Part shown: piece after piece, positions 8,864 through 16,967 of the stretch
How the letters are laid out: the number at the start of each line of letters is the position of its first letter
Numbering within the stretch: position 1 is the first letter of the stretch
DNA from: Sphingomonas melonis
GTDB lineage: Bacteria > Pseudomonadota > Alphaproteobacteria > Sphingomonadales > Sphingomonadaceae
DNA: 64,000 bases
Assembly: GCF_013409985.1 (NCBI RefSeq)
Contig: NZ_JACCBY010000003.1
Coordinates: 248,001 to 312,000 of the forward strand
Reading direction: 5' to 3'
Notes under the pieces: generated by a model
Told to the model about the DNA's origin: nothing
Seen by the model: the letters and a program-made list of their open reading frames with translations, nothing else
Database searches by the model: none
Program-made: the position numbers and the translations under genes

Positions 8864-9405
8864 TCCGACCGGTCGATCTCCACCGCGCCGAGCGAGGCGA
8901 GGTGCGAGGTCTGGAACTGGCAGTCGAGCAGCGTGAAGCCGCCGACCTTCAGCCGCGCGACCAGCCAGGCGAGCGCGACCTTGGAGGCATCGGTGCGCCG
9001 GCTGACCATCGATTCGCCGAAAAAGGCACGGCCGAGCGCAAGGCCGTAGAGGCCGCCGACCAGCTCGTCGCCCTCCCAGCATTCGATCGCGTGCGCGAAG
9101 CCCATCCGGTGCAGCATGACGAAGGCGCGTTCTATACCGCTGTTGATCCACGTGTCCGGCCGATCCTCGGCGCTTTCGGCGCAGAGCTGGATCATCCGGT
9201 CGAACGCGGTGTCGGCGGTGACGCGGAACCGGTCGCGTGCGATCGTCTTGCGCAGCGAGCGCGACAGGCGGAAGCCGTCCAGCGGCAGGATCGCGCGGCT
9301 GCGCGGCTCGACCCAATAGACGCTGGCGGCGTCGCGATGGTCCGCCATCGGGAAGACGCCGACCGCATAGGCGCCGAGCACGGTTTGCGGATCAAGCATG
9401 TCCAT
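8674..9405 (-). CDS. aat: Leucyl/phenylalanyl-tRNA-protein transferase
   Basis: 243-residue enzyme that adds Leu or Phe from aminoacyl-tRNA to N-terminal Arg or Lys of proteins, marking them for ClpS/ClpAP degradation (N-degron pathway). Family signatures are AYAVGVFPMADHRDA and VYWVEPRSRAILPLD near the N-terminus, then WINSGIERAFVMLH, ECWEGDELVGGLYGLALG, FFGESMVSRRTDASKVAL and LLDCQFQTSHLASLGAV. The ATG at 9405 (MDMLDPQTVL) fits the family; upstream in-frame sequence does not. The 3' end overlaps the 3' end of the DUF2155 gene by 190 nt on the opposite strand. The shared part codes for a Ser/Ala/Gly-rich insertion followed by a conserved-looking tail ending QLLVQTS. Confidence 0.93.
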   Translation of the reverse strand: MDMLDPQTVLGAYAVGVFPMADHRDAASVYWVEPRSRAILPLDGFRLSRSLRKTIARDRFRVTADTAFDRMIQLCAESAEDRPDTWINSGIERAFVMLHRMGFAHAIECWEGDELVGGLYGLALGRAFFGESMVSRRTDASKVALAWLVARLKVGGFTLLDCQFQTSHLASLGAVEIDRSDYCALLAGALEGTIGSSGVASASSAAGDFFALDRLPAGAPPDSDVVSGPVAGQDIVQLLVQTS

Positions 9406-9478
9406 CACCGCTGAGGTGGCGCAGGCGGGGCGGTGGTGCAAGTGGCCTGCACGCTGCCGCCCGGCCCGAGCGGGTCGG

Positions 9479-10093
9479 TCAGCCGAGCGGCAGCGCGGCG
9501 AACTCGGGCGTATCCTCGGCCCGCGCGGACAGCGCCGCGAGCGCCGGGCATCGTGCCGCGGGTACGGCATCCGGCAGCACGTTGCTGGTGAACCGCCACG
9601 CCACCGCCGCGGTGATGTCCGCCTGCATCCGCCGGCCGGGCACGAGCCAGTCCTCGACCCTGGCATAGCTGTCCTCGAGCAGGTCGTAGGCGGTCTGCAA
9701 TTGCCCGCGTACGCGGTCGAGCCATGGCTGGTGCTGCTTGTCGGCGGGGCGTAGCGTCGTCTCGTAGACGATCTGCACGGTCTTCTCGCAGGCGGCGAGC
9801 GCCAGGCCGATCGCGCGCTGCGACGCCAGGAAGGCGGCGGGATCGTCGGGCAGTAGGCGCCGTTCCGCCGGCACCATACGGTCGAGATAGCCGAGGATCA
9901 GCGTCGAATCGATCAGCACGGTGCCGTCGTCGGTGACCAGCGTCGGCGCCTTCACCGTCGGGTTGATCGCGCTGAACGCGTCGAAGTCGCGGAACACGGA
10001 CAGGGGTTCGTGTTCAAAGGCGAGGTCCATCGCCTTCATCGTGATCGCCACCCGGCGGACAAAGGGCGAATCGAGCATGCCGATCAAACGCAT
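9479..10093 (-). CDS. Glutathione S-transferase family protein
   Basis: 204-residue cytoplasmic protein of GST type. The N-terminal thioredoxin-like domain starts MRLIGMLDSPFVRRVAITM and contains the glutathione-binding TVKAPTLVTDDGTVLIDSTL (cis-Pro and the D/E-S pair), ending in ILGYLDRMVP. The all-helical C-terminal domain follows, with a DITAAVAWRFT motif at the position of the conserved N-capping aspartate. A serine at the catalytic end of the first strand (DSPF) is typical of zeta/beta-like bacterial GSTs. Substrate unknown. I chose ATG 10093. It lies 37 nt downstream of the parA-like gene on the same strand, so the two may be co-transcribed. Confidence 0.85.
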   Translation of the reverse strand: MRLIGMLDSPFVRRVAITMKAMDLAFEHEPLSVFRDFDAFSAINPTVKAPTLVTDDGTVLIDSTLILGYLDRMVPAERRLLPDDPAAFLASQRAIGLALAACEKTVQIVYETTLRPADKQHQPWLDRVRGQLQTAYDLLEDSYARVEDWLVPGRRMQADITAAVAWRFTSNVLPDAVPAARCPALAALSARAEDTPEFAALPLG

Positions 10094-10130
10094 GGGGCCA
10101 ATCCTTTCGAGATGGGGGTGGAAGCGTCGG

Positions 10131-10841
10131 TTATTTCGCCAGCCGCGCCTCGATCGTCGTCCACAATTTGGCGAACGCCTGCGCGCCCGCTGACCGCGGG
10201 GCATAGGTGGCGACGGGGGCGCGATGCTCGGCCATCGCCTCGACCGCGCTCGCCATCGGGATGACGGGCCAGTCGGGATGGGCGGCGAGCGCATCGGCGT
10301 GGAGGCGGCGGCGGCGGTCGACCATCATATGGACGGGCAGCACCGGCACCTTGCCGCCGAGGTGGCGGACCACCTCGTCATGCGCGCGCTGCGCGAAGGG
10401 CGAGGGGATCACCGGCAGCACGATGAGGTCGGCGGCGCGGATCACCTGTTCGCTCGTCTCGGTCAGGCCGGGCGGGCAATCGAGCAGGACATGGTCGTAG
10501 TCGCCGATCTGTTCGATCAGGCGATCGAGCCGGCGGCGCTTGCCGATATCGTGCAGCACCAGATCGAGCGTGCGCAGCGAATCGTCGGCCGCGATCAGGT
10601 CGAGCAGCGGGACGTCGGTGGGGCGGGTATGCGCGGCGGGCTTGGCGTCCTTGGTGAACAGCGCGCGCGCATGATCGCCGACCGGCGTGCGGCCGAGCAC
10701 CCAGCTGCTCGATGCCTGCGGATCGAGATCCCACAGGATCGTGCGCCGCTTCGACACCGCGGCGCTGCTGTAGGACAAATTGACCGACAGCGTGGTTTTA
10801 CCCACGCCGCCCTTCGAACTGTAGATCGCAATCGTCGCCAT
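10131..10841 (-). CDS. Orphan ParA/MinD-family ATPase
   Basis: 236-residue P-loop ATPase with a deviant Walker A motif at the extreme N-terminus (YSSKGGVGKTTLSVNLSYSS). The A' region is ILWDLDPQASSSWVLG and Walker B is DHVLLDCPPG, followed by the DLIVLPVIPSPFAQRA strand typical of ParA proteins. There is no N-terminal DNA-binding extension and no parB, minE or plasmid gene nearby. A chromosome-partition role is therefore not supported by context; positioning some other cargo is possible. The downstream neighbour is a GST. Upstream lies a lipoprotein gene with its own terminator. Confidence 0.85.
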   Translation of the reverse strand: MATIAIYSSKGGVGKTTLSVNLSYSSAAVSKRRTILWDLDPQASSSWVLGRTPVGDHARALFTKDAKPAAHTRPTDVPLLDLIAADDSLRTLDLVLHDIGKRRRLDRLIEQIGDYDHVLLDCPPGLTETSEQVIRAADLIVLPVIPSPFAQRAHDEVVRHLGGKVPVLPVHMMVDRRRRLHADALAAHPDWPVIPMASAVEAMAEHRAPVATYAPRSAGAQAFAKLWTTIEARLAK

Positions 10842-10903
10842 GCGCGCGTGCGTACCGGAATGGACCTATATCGGCAACGGCGGATGAGCGCCGCCATGCA
10901 AAA

Positions 10904-10929
10904 GGGCCGGCGGATCGCTCCACCGGCCC
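10904..10929 (-). terminator. Rho-independent terminator of the lipoprotein gene
   Basis: GGGCCGG (10904-10910) pairs perfectly with CCGGCCC (10923-10929) around a 12-nt loop. Read on the minus strand, the stem is followed at once by TTTTGC. It lies 23-48 nt past the lipoprotein stop and before the parA-like start, so it should separate the two genes. Confidence 0.7.
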
Positions 10930-10951
10930 CCGGGATTGTGCGGTGCCGCAG

Positions 10952-11338
10952 TTAGGACTTGCAGCTCTGCGACGGCTTGCCGGGCTGGGTGACGGTGATC
11001 GTCTTGGGATCGCCGGTCAGCTTCCAGCCGCCCTCGGCGACCAGCGGATCGCCCGCCTTGTCGGCGGTCAGGCGCGTCGGCGTGCCGGTCTGCGTGGTCT
11101 TGACCAGCGCCAGCTTGTCGCCCTCGAACAGGGTGACGTAGAGGAGGCTGTTGTCCTTGCAGCGGAAGGTCTTCTCCGCCTTGATCGCGGGCGGCAGTTC
11201 GACCGGGCCGCGGTTGGCCAGCGCGTTGGCCATCGGATCGGGGTTGGAATCGAGCACTTCGGCCGAGTTGGGCTTGGAGTTGCAGGCCGCCAGCGCGAGC
11301 AGCGCGGCGGTGGCGGAGAGGAGGAGAGGGCTCTTCAT
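10952..11338 (-). CDS. Small secreted lipoprotein of unknown function
   Basis: 128-residue protein starting MKSPLLLSATAALLALAACN, a clear lipoprotein signal with the lipobox LAAC (Cys19). The mature part has a short Asn/Pro-rich linker. A compact domain follows: FRCKDNSLLYVTLFEGDKL, then LTADKAGDPLVAEGGWKLTG and a second cysteine pair partner in PSQSCKS. The two non-lipid cysteines could form a disulphide. A fold resembling small periplasmic lysozyme-inhibitor or C-type lysozyme-inhibitor domains (MliC-like) is possible from the pattern of a Cys followed by beta strands, but I am not sure. It is transcribed alone, with its own terminator. Confidence 0.75.
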   Translation of the reverse strand: MKSPLLLSATAALLALAACNSKPNSAEVLDSNPDPMANALANRGPVELPPAIKAEKTFRCKDNSLLYVTLFEGDKLALVKTTQTGTPTRLTADKAGDPLVAEGGWKLTGDPKTITVTQPGKPSQSCKS

Positions 11339-11473
11339 AGCGGCGCGACGCTTCGCGCATGCAGCAAGGAGCGTCAAGCAAGATGACTGACGTATGTGAC
11401 CTAGCTCGGGAAAATGCGCCGAACGCCGCCCGGCGCAGGGCGGCCGCAAGCGACGTGCTCCGGCTTGGCTGCG

Positions 11474-11490
11474 GCGAAGCTTAGCTTCGC
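11474..11490. repeat. Short perfect hairpin upstream of cysK
   Basis: GCGAAGC (11474-11480) and GCTTCGC (11484-11490) form a 7-bp perfect inverted repeat with a TTA loop, 35 nt before cysK. There is no T-run on either side. It could be a weak terminator or an operator; I see nothing to decide. Confidence 0.35.
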
Positions 11491-11525
11491 TTGCCGCTGG
11501 CCTCGCCACGCGCCATCTAGCGGCG

Positions 11526-12494
11526 ATGCACACGACGCCCGATACCCTGGCCCTGATCGGCAATACCCCCCTCGTCCGCCTCAAGGGGCCGAGCGAGGAG
11601 AGCGGGTGCGACATCTTCGCCAAATGCGAATTCGCCAACCCCGGCGCGTCGGTCAAGGATCGCGCGGCGCTCGCCATCGTCGAGGATGCGGAGGCGCGCG
11701 GCGTGCTCCATCCCGGCGGCACGATCGTCGAGGGGACGGCCGGCAACACCGGCATCGGCCTCGCCCTGGTCGCCAATGCCAAGGGCTATCGGACGATCAT
11801 CGTCATGCCCGAGACGCAGAGCCGCGAGAAGATGGACACGCTGCGCGCGCTCGGCGCGGAGCTGGTGCTGGTTCCGGCGGCGCCTTATGCCAGCCCCTAT
11901 CATTTCGTGCACACCTCGCGCCGGATCGCCGAAGAGCGCGACAATGCGCTGTGGGCCAACCAGTTCGACAATGTCGCCAACCGCCGCGCGCATATCGTCG
12001 GCACCGCCGAGGAGATCTGGCAGCAGATGGAGGGGCGGATCGACGGCTTCACCTGCGCGGCGGGCACCGGCGGGACGATCGCCGGGGTCGGCCTGGGGCT
12101 GAAGGCGAAGGACGAGCGGATCTGCATCGCGCTCAGCGATCCGCACGGCGCGGCGCTGTATGAATATTACGCGCATGGCGAGCTGCGTGCCGAGGGCAGT
12201 TCGGTTGCCGAGGGGATCGGGCAGGGGCGGATCACCGCCAATCTGGAAGGCGCGCCGATCGACACGCAATTCCGCATCTCCGATCAGGAGGGCTATCGCT
12301 GGGTGCGGCGGCTGCTCGACGAGGAGGGGCTGTGCCTCGGCCTGTCGTCGGGGATCAACGTCGCGGGCGCGGTGCGGCTCGCCGGGCATCTCGGGCCGGG
12401 CAAGCGGATCGCGACCATCCTGTGCGACACCGGCTTCCGCTATCTCTCGTCGCTGTACGACCCTGAATGGCGCGCCGCGAAGGGGCTGGCATAA
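11526..12494 (+). CDS. cysK: Cysteine synthase A (O-acetylserine sulfhydrylase)
   Basis: 322-residue PLP enzyme making cysteine from O-acetylserine and sulfide. The N-terminus has LIGNTPLVRLKGPS. The PLP lysine sits in FANPGASVKDRAAL (about residue 46), followed by the asparagine loop VEGTAGNTGIGLAL, the glycine-rich phosphate loop AAGTGGTIAGVG and a C-terminal TILCDTGFRYLSS. Length and motif order are those of the CysK/CysM family. The C-terminus is the CysK kind and lacks a cystathionine synthase extension. It is monocistronic as far as can be seen. The downstream small membrane protein begins 102 nt later. Confidence 0.94.
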   Translation: MHTTPDTLALIGNTPLVRLKGPSEESGCDIFAKCEFANPGASVKDRAALAIVEDAEARGVLHPGGTIVEGTAGNTGIGLALVANAKGYRTIIVMPETQSREKMDTLRALGAELVLVPAAPYASPYHFVHTSRRIAEERDNALWANQFDNVANRRAHIVGTAEEIWQQMEGRIDGFTCAAGTGGTIAGVGLGLKAKDERICIALSDPHGAALYEYYAHGELRAEGSSVAEGIGQGRITANLEGAPIDTQFRISDQEGYRWVRRLLDEEGLCLGLSSGINVAGAVRLAGHLGPGKRIATILCDTGFRYLSSLYDPEWRAAKGLA

Positions 12495-12596
12495 CGCGGC
12501 GGAGGGGTCGGCGGCGCGAGTCGCACCGGCTGTCTAACCCACCGCAAACCGCTTATTCGACAAAGCGGTGACGAACCGTTACAGACATACGGCAAG

Positions 12597-12881
12597 ATGA
12601 GAGCCGTGCGAGACAGCCAGCAGACGATGCAACGGATCAAGGTCGGCGTGATCGGCCTGGTCGCGGTGATGCTGCTGATCGCGGTCGCCAGCGCGATTCT
12701 CGGCTCGGCGACGCGCGAGCGGCCGATCGCCGCCGCCGGCTCGGCGCAGGCCGATGTCGTCGCCAACATCGCCATGACCAACACCGGCGCCGCTGCCGCC
12801 GCCGCGGCCGGTGCCTCCGGCGAGCCGCTCGCCGAATTGGGCGTCGCCCCCTCGACCAGCAACAGCCAAGCGCCGCGTTGA
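12597..12881 (+). CDS. Small single-span membrane protein, unknown
   Basis: 94-residue protein with one strong hydrophobic helix (about residues 16-36, VGVIGLVAVMLLIAVASAIL) after a short basic start (RDSQQTMQRIK). The periplasmic-side tail is Ala-rich and disordered-looking. A start at the internal methionine (MQRIKV, residue 11) is possible. No family is recognised. It lies between cysK and mraZ. A frame with a clean transmembrane segment in this strand-consistent position supports a real gene, but the low-complexity tail limits confidence. Confidence 0.6.
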   Translation: MRAVRDSQQTMQRIKVGVIGLVAVMLLIAVASAILGSATRERPIAAAGSAQADVVANIAMTNTGAAAAAAAGASGEPLAELGVAPSTSNSQAPR

Positions 12882-13015
12882 TGATCCGCCGGGGAAATCC
12901 GGGGATCGCGGCGATTTTCTGCGTAAGTAGATGCATTTTAATGCCTTCGCGCAAGGCCGCGCGGGGCGTCGTACGCGCCGTCCGCCCGCCCGGATAGCAA
13001 GGGGCGGGGCCGTTT

Positions 13016-13049
13016 CCCCGCATTTCCCCAAAAATCCCGTTGCGTCCCC
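13016..13049. promoter_or_regulatory. Candidate MraZ operator: four GGG(G)A repeats at 10-bp pitch
   Basis: On the minus strand, GGGG, GGG, GGGG and GGGG blocks, each followed by A, lie at 13046-13049, 13036-13038, 13026-13029 and 13016-13019. Their spacing is exactly 10 bp, one helical turn. MraZ is known in other bacteria to bind direct repeats of a TGGG-like core with about 5-nt spacers upstream of its own operon. Here the repeats are 130-165 bp before mraZ and read opposite to the operon. Assignment to MraZ is inference. Confidence 0.5.
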
Positions 13050-13053
13050 GGGG

Positions 13054-13072
13054 TGCTGTTGATACCAACAGC
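13054..13072. repeat. Perfect 7-bp inverted repeat before mraZ
   Basis: GCTGTTG (13055-13061) and CAACAGC (13066-13072) flank an ATAC loop, immediately downstream of the GGG repeat array. It could be a second operator or a leader hairpin of the dcw transcript. No consensus -35/-10 pair can be assigned with confidence here. Confidence 0.35.
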
Positions 13073-13180
13073 GTCAACGGGGCAGGCATCACCGGTTGCG
13101 TTCAATCGCAGCGGACCGAAGGGCGACGGCGCGTCGCTTTTCGGAACGGTGGGCTGTGCACGTCAGGGTGCGAGACGGGC

Positions 13181-13681
13181 GTGGCAGAAAGGGGCGATTA
13201 TCAGGGAAGCGGTCTTGCCCTTGTCGATGACAAGGGTCGCGTCGCCATCCCCAATGCGCTCCGCTCGACGTTGGCCGAGAATGCGCCGCGCCCCGACGGC
13301 AAGGACGGTGGCACGGTCATCATCGCCGCGCACGAGGACCAGCCCTGCCTGATCGCCTACGATCCTGCCTATCTCGCCGAGCTCAAGCGCGAGCTGAACG
13401 AGCGGGTCGCGCTGTCGCGCGGTCCCGACGGCAAGATCGACCACAATATCAAGCGCGGCGGAGCCAATGGCGAAGCCGTGCCGTTCGACGGATCGGGGCG
13501 CTTCATCATGCCGGGTTTTCCCCGTTTCTATGCCGGTATCGGGGCCCATGCCTTCTTCTGGGGCACGCTCGACTATATCGAGATCTGGGATCCGAAGACC
13601 CTGCTGTCGACGCCCAACATCGCGCCGCAGATGGTCGCCGCCTGCCGCTATTACTGCCAGGAAAAGGGCATCGCGCTGTGA
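13181..13681 (+). CDS. mraZ: Transcriptional regulator / division protein MraZ
   Basis: 166-residue MraZ with two AbrB-like (SpoVT-type) domains. The first holds [16 protein letters not shown] (about residues 10-25). The second holds [17 protein letters not shown] (about 107-123), with the family's tail [18 protein letters not shown]. MraZ is the conserved first gene of the dcw cluster and represses it through GGG repeats in the species studied. No ATG fits: the frame begins upstream with non-family sequence. The GTG at 13181 (VAERGDYQG), just before the conserved start, is the best choice. Its stop overlaps the GTG of rsmH (GTGA), implying coupling. Confidence 0.88.
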   Translation: MAERGDYQGSGLALVDDKGRVAIPNALRSTLAENAPRPDGKDGGTVIIAAHEDQPCLIAYDPAYLAELKRELNERVALSRGPDGKIDHNIKRGGANGEAVPFDGSGRFIMPGFPRFYAGIGAHAFFWGTLDYIEIWDPKTLLSTPNIAPQMVAACRYYCQEKGIAL

Positions 13682-14625
13682 CCGGCGTGAATGACGCCCC
13701 GCACATCCCGGTGCTGCTCGACGAGGTCGTCGCGGCGCTCGCCCCCGCCCCGGGCGAGCGAATCGTCGACGCGACCTTCGGCGCGGGCGGCTACACGCGG
13801 GCGATCCTCGCGACGGGGGCGCAGGTCATCGCCTTCGATCGCGACCCCGATGCGATTGCCGCCGGCCGCGCCGCCGACCTGCCCGGCCTGACGCTGGTGC
13901 ACAGCGATTTCTCGGCGCTGGAGGCGGCACTCGATTCGCCGGTCGACGGGCTGACGATGGATATCGGCGTGTCGTCGATGCAGCTCGACCAGGCCGAGCG
14001 CGGCTTCTCCTTCCAGTCGGACGGGCCGCTCGACATGCGGATGAGCCAGGAGGGGCCGAGCGCCGCCGACTTCCTCAACACCGCCGACGAGGAGGCGATC
14101 GCCGACATCCTCTATCACTATGGCGACGAGCCCAAGTCGCGCCGCGTCGCGCGGGCGATCGTCGCGGCGCGGCCGCTGACCCGTACGTCGGAGCTGGCCA
14201 ATGTGGTGCGCAAGGCGCTCGGCCATCGCCCGCACGACAAGAAGGACCCGGCGACGCGCACCTTCCAGGCGATCCGCATCCACGTGAATCGGGAATTGGG
14301 CGAACTCGCCGACGGCCTCGCCGCGGCCGAGCGCGTTTTGAAGCCGGGCGGTCGCTTGGCGATCGTCACCTTCCACAGTCTGGAGGATCGGCTGGTCAAG
14401 CGCTTCCTGCGCGACCGGTCGGGCAATGCGCCGGGCGGTTCGCGGCACCTGCCGCAGGCGGATGCGGGCATCGCTCCGAGTTTCGAGGCCGTCGGCCGCG
14501 CGGTGCGCGCCGGCGAGGCCGAGGTCGCGCGCAATCCCCGCGCGCGCTCGGCGACGTTGCGGACCGCCCGGCGAACGGCGGCGCCCGCTTGGGGCAATGG
14601 CAATCTGGCGGAGGTGACATCATGA
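13678..14625 (+). CDS. rsmH: 16S rRNA (cytosine-1402-N4)-methyltransferase
   Basis: 315-residue SAM-dependent methyltransferase acting on C1402 of 16S rRNA in the ribosomal P site. Motifs are [15 protein letters not shown] at the N-terminus, the SAM-binding [35 protein letters not shown], the [15 protein letters not shown] helix, and the C-terminal [17 protein letters not shown]. It begins with GTG overlapping the mraZ stop, and its own stop overlaps the ftsL ATG (ATGA). Second gene of the dcw cluster, as in most bacteria. Confidence 0.95.
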   Translation: MTGVNDAPHIPVLLDEVVAALAPAPGERIVDATFGAGGYTRAILATGAQVIAFDRDPDAIAAGRAADLPGLTLVHSDFSALEAALDSPVDGLTMDIGVSSMQLDQAERGFSFQSDGPLDMRMSQEGPSAADFLNTADEEAIADILYHYGDEPKSRRVARAIVAARPLTRTSELANVVRKALGHRPHDKKDPATRTFQAIRIHVNRELGELADGLAAAERVLKPGGRLAIVTFHSLEDRLVKRFLRDRSGNAPGGSRHLPQADAGIAPSFEAVGRAVRAGEAEVARNPRARSATLRTARRTAAPAWGNGNLAEVTS

Positions 14626-15248
14626 CGGCGGCGTATCGGTTGAAGGGGATCGGGTGGTTCGGTGGCTGCGTCGCCATCGTCCTCGGCTTCTACCTGGTCT
14701 CGCTGCAGGTCGCGGCGGAGCGCAAGAAGCTCGAGACGATGGATCGCAAGATCGATTCGGCGCAGCGCGACATCCGCGCGCTGGAGACCGAGTTCGAGAC
14801 GCGCGCCAACCTCGCCCAGCTCGAGAAATGGAACGGCGAGACGCTGGCGCTGGCCGCGCCCGTCGCCGGCCAGTTCGTGACCGACGAGAGCGCGCTCGCC
14901 AGCCTCGACGTCAACCGGGTCGGCGCGCCGGCGCCGGGGACGAAGATGGCCGCGCTCGTCGTGCCCTCGCTCGCCACCGTCAACGTCGCCGCCCCCGCCG
15001 CCACGCCCGCGCCCGCCGTCGTCCAGGTCGCCGCCGCGCTGCCGACCGCCAAGCGCGCCGTCATCAAGGTCGCCGCGATGGAGAAGAGCGCGCCGATGCT
15101 CGCCAAGCTCAACGAGGCGGCGCGCGGCAAGGTCGCGGTCGCCAAGGTGCGGCCGCAGGCGGTCGCGATGCTCGACAAGAAGCTGCTCTCCGACACCACG
15201 CTCGGCGACATCCTCAGCAGCGCGCGTGCGGAGGCCCGCAAGCGTTGA
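14622..15248 (+). CDS. ftsL: FtsL-like cell division protein
   Basis: 208-residue bitopic membrane protein in the ftsL position between rsmH and ftsI. The short cytoplasmic start is followed by one transmembrane helix (about 12-29, [17 protein letters not shown]). A coiled-coil-like stretch then covers about 33-68 ([20 protein letters not shown]), as in FtsL/DivIC proteins. Unlike the roughly 100-residue FtsL of enterobacteria, it carries a long Ala/Pro/Val-rich extension (about 95-180). Its function with FtsQ/FtsB to recruit FtsW/FtsI is assigned from position and topology, since FtsL sequence is poorly conserved. Confidence 0.85.
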   Translation: MTAAYRLKGIGWFGGCVAIVLGFYLVSLQVAAERKKLETMDRKIDSAQRDIRALETEFETRANLAQLEKWNGETLALAAPVAGQFVTDESALASLDVNRVGAPAPGTKMAALVVPSLATVNVAAPAATPAPAVVQVAAALPTAKRAVIKVAAMEKSAPMLAKLNEAARGKVAVAKVRPQAVAMLDKKLLSDTTLGDILSSARAEARKR

Positions 15249-16957
15249 CCGTCATCGTCGCCCGGCCCGCACAGCAGCGGCGCAACGCCACCCAGCGCCA
15301 TGCGCTGGTGGCGACGTCGCACATGCGTCTGATGATGCTGCTGATGCTGTTCGCGGCGGCGGTGACGCTCGTCATCGGCCGGCTGGCGATGCTCGGCATC
15401 ATGTCGGGCGGCGAGGCGGAGGCGCGCGTCGCCGCGCTCGCCGCGCGCGGTGACATCGTCGACCGCAACGGCGCGCCGCTCGCGCGCACGATCGACGCCT
15501 GGACGATCGCGGTCCACCCCAAGCAGATCATCGGCGACAAGATGGAGATCGCCAGCCGCCTCGCCGCGCTGATGCCCGACCGCGGCGATCAGGCGTGGTT
15601 CTACGGCCAGCTCACCCGTCCGGTCAGCTTCGTCTATCTGCAGCGCCGCGCCAGCCCCGCGCTGGTCGAGCAGGTCAATGCGATCGGCGAGCCGGCGCTG
15701 GTCTTCGCGCGCGAGACGCAGCGCCTCTATCCGCAATCGACGATGGCGAGCCACGCGCTCGGCTTCCTCTCCACCGACGGCCACGGCATGAGCGGCATGG
15801 AGCGCGTGCTCGACGAGCGGCTGCTCGATCCGACCAAGGCGGGTCAGCCGGTCGCGCTGTCGCTCGACGTGCGGGTGCAGGCGGCGATGGAGAGCGAGCT
15901 GAGCCGCGCGATGAACACCTTCTCGGCGCGGGGCGCAGGCGGCATCGTCCTCGACGTCGCCACCGGCGAGGTGATCGCGATGGTCTCGCTGCCGACGTTC
16001 AACCCCAATCGCGTCGGCATGGCGGGCTCGGAGGAACTGCGCAACGTCACGACGCAGAGCGTGTTCGAGCTCGGCTCGACCTTCAAGCCGATCACCGTCG
16101 CCACCGCGATCGACACCGGCACGGTGACGCTCAACCGCAAGTTCGACGCGACGCACCCCTTGAAGGTCGGCGGCTTCACCATCCATGACGAGCGCGGCGA
16201 TCCGCAGCGCTGGCTGTCGATGCCCGAGACGCTGATCTATTCGTCGAACATCGCGACCGCGCGCATCGCCGACGAAATCGGGCCGCAGAAGATGCAGGCC
16301 ATGTTTCGCAAACTGGGTTTCGACACCAAGCCCGATATCGAGTTGCGCGAAAAGGGGCGGCCGCTGATGCCGACCTATTGGGCGCGGACCACGACGATGA
16401 CCACCGCCTACGGCCATGGCATCGCGGTGACGCCGCTGCATCTCGCCAACGCCTATGCCGCGCTGGTCAATGGCGGCATCTGGCGGCCGGCGACTTTGCT
16501 CAAGGTGGAGCCAGGCAAGGCGCCGGTCGGCCGCCGCGTCATCAGCGAGGCGACCAGCGCGCGGATGCGCCAGATGCTGCGACTTATCGTGTTGCGCGGC
16601 ACCGGGCGCAAGGGCGAGGCGCCGGGCTATCGCGTCGGCGGCAAGACCGGCACCGCCGAGGCGGCGGTGGCGGGCGGCTACGACCATTCGCGCAACGTCG
16701 CGACCTTCGCCGCGGCTTTCCCGATGGACGCGCCGCGCTATGTCGTGTTGGCGATGCTCGATTCGCCGCTCGGCACGAAGGAGACGTTCGGTTGGAAGAC
16801 TGCCGCCTGGAATGCGGCGCCCGTCGTCGGGCGGACGATCTCGCGCGTCGGCGCGATGCTCGGCGTGGTGCCCGACGAGCGGCAGGACATCGACGTGTCG
16901 GACCTGATGCCGCTGATCTGGCAGGACCCGACGCGCAAGACGGCGAACGGCAATTGA
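15245..16957 (+). CDS. ftsI: Peptidoglycan DD-transpeptidase FtsI (PBP3)
   Basis: 570-residue class B penicillin-binding protein that crosslinks septal peptidoglycan. One transmembrane anchor lies at about 28-48, followed by the non-penicillin-binding domain with RGDIVDRNGAPLART. The transpeptidase domain has SxxK as STFK (about residue 278), SxN as SSN (about 333) and KTG in GGKTGTAEA (about 467). The start is unusual: a TTG overlapping the ftsL stop as TTGA. The next ATG (MRLMML, 15324) would remove the basic cytoplasmic segment. MurE follows 10 nt later. Confidence 0.94.
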   Translation: MTVIVARPAQQRRNATQRHALVATSHMRLMMLLMLFAAAVTLVIGRLAMLGIMSGGEAEARVAALAARGDIVDRNGAPLARTIDAWTIAVHPKQIIGDKMEIASRLAALMPDRGDQAWFYGQLTRPVSFVYLQRRASPALVEQVNAIGEPALVFARETQRLYPQSTMASHALGFLSTDGHGMSGMERVLDERLLDPTKAGQPVALSLDVRVQAAMESELSRAMNTFSARGAGGIVLDVATGEVIAMVSLPTFNPNRVGMAGSEELRNVTTQSVFELGSTFKPITVATAIDTGTVTLNRKFDATHPLKVGGFTIHDERGDPQRWLSMPETLIYSSNIATARIADEIGPQKMQAMFRKLGFDTKPDIELREKGRPLMPTYWARTTTMTTAYGHGIAVTPLHLANAYAALVNGGIWRPATLLKVEPGKAPVGRRVISEATSARMRQMLRLIVLRGTGRKGEAPGYRVGGKTGTAEAAVAGGYDHSRNVATFAAAFPMDAPRYVVLAMLDSPLGTKETFGWKTAAWNAAPVVGRTISRVGAMLGVVPDERQDIDVSDLMPLIWQDPTRKTANGN

Positions 16958-16967
16958 GGAGGGTGAG

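Noticed and set aside
12882-13180. RNase P RNA gene, sometimes expected near mraZ in alphaproteobacteria
   Set aside because: The conserved rnpB core sequences are not present in this gap.
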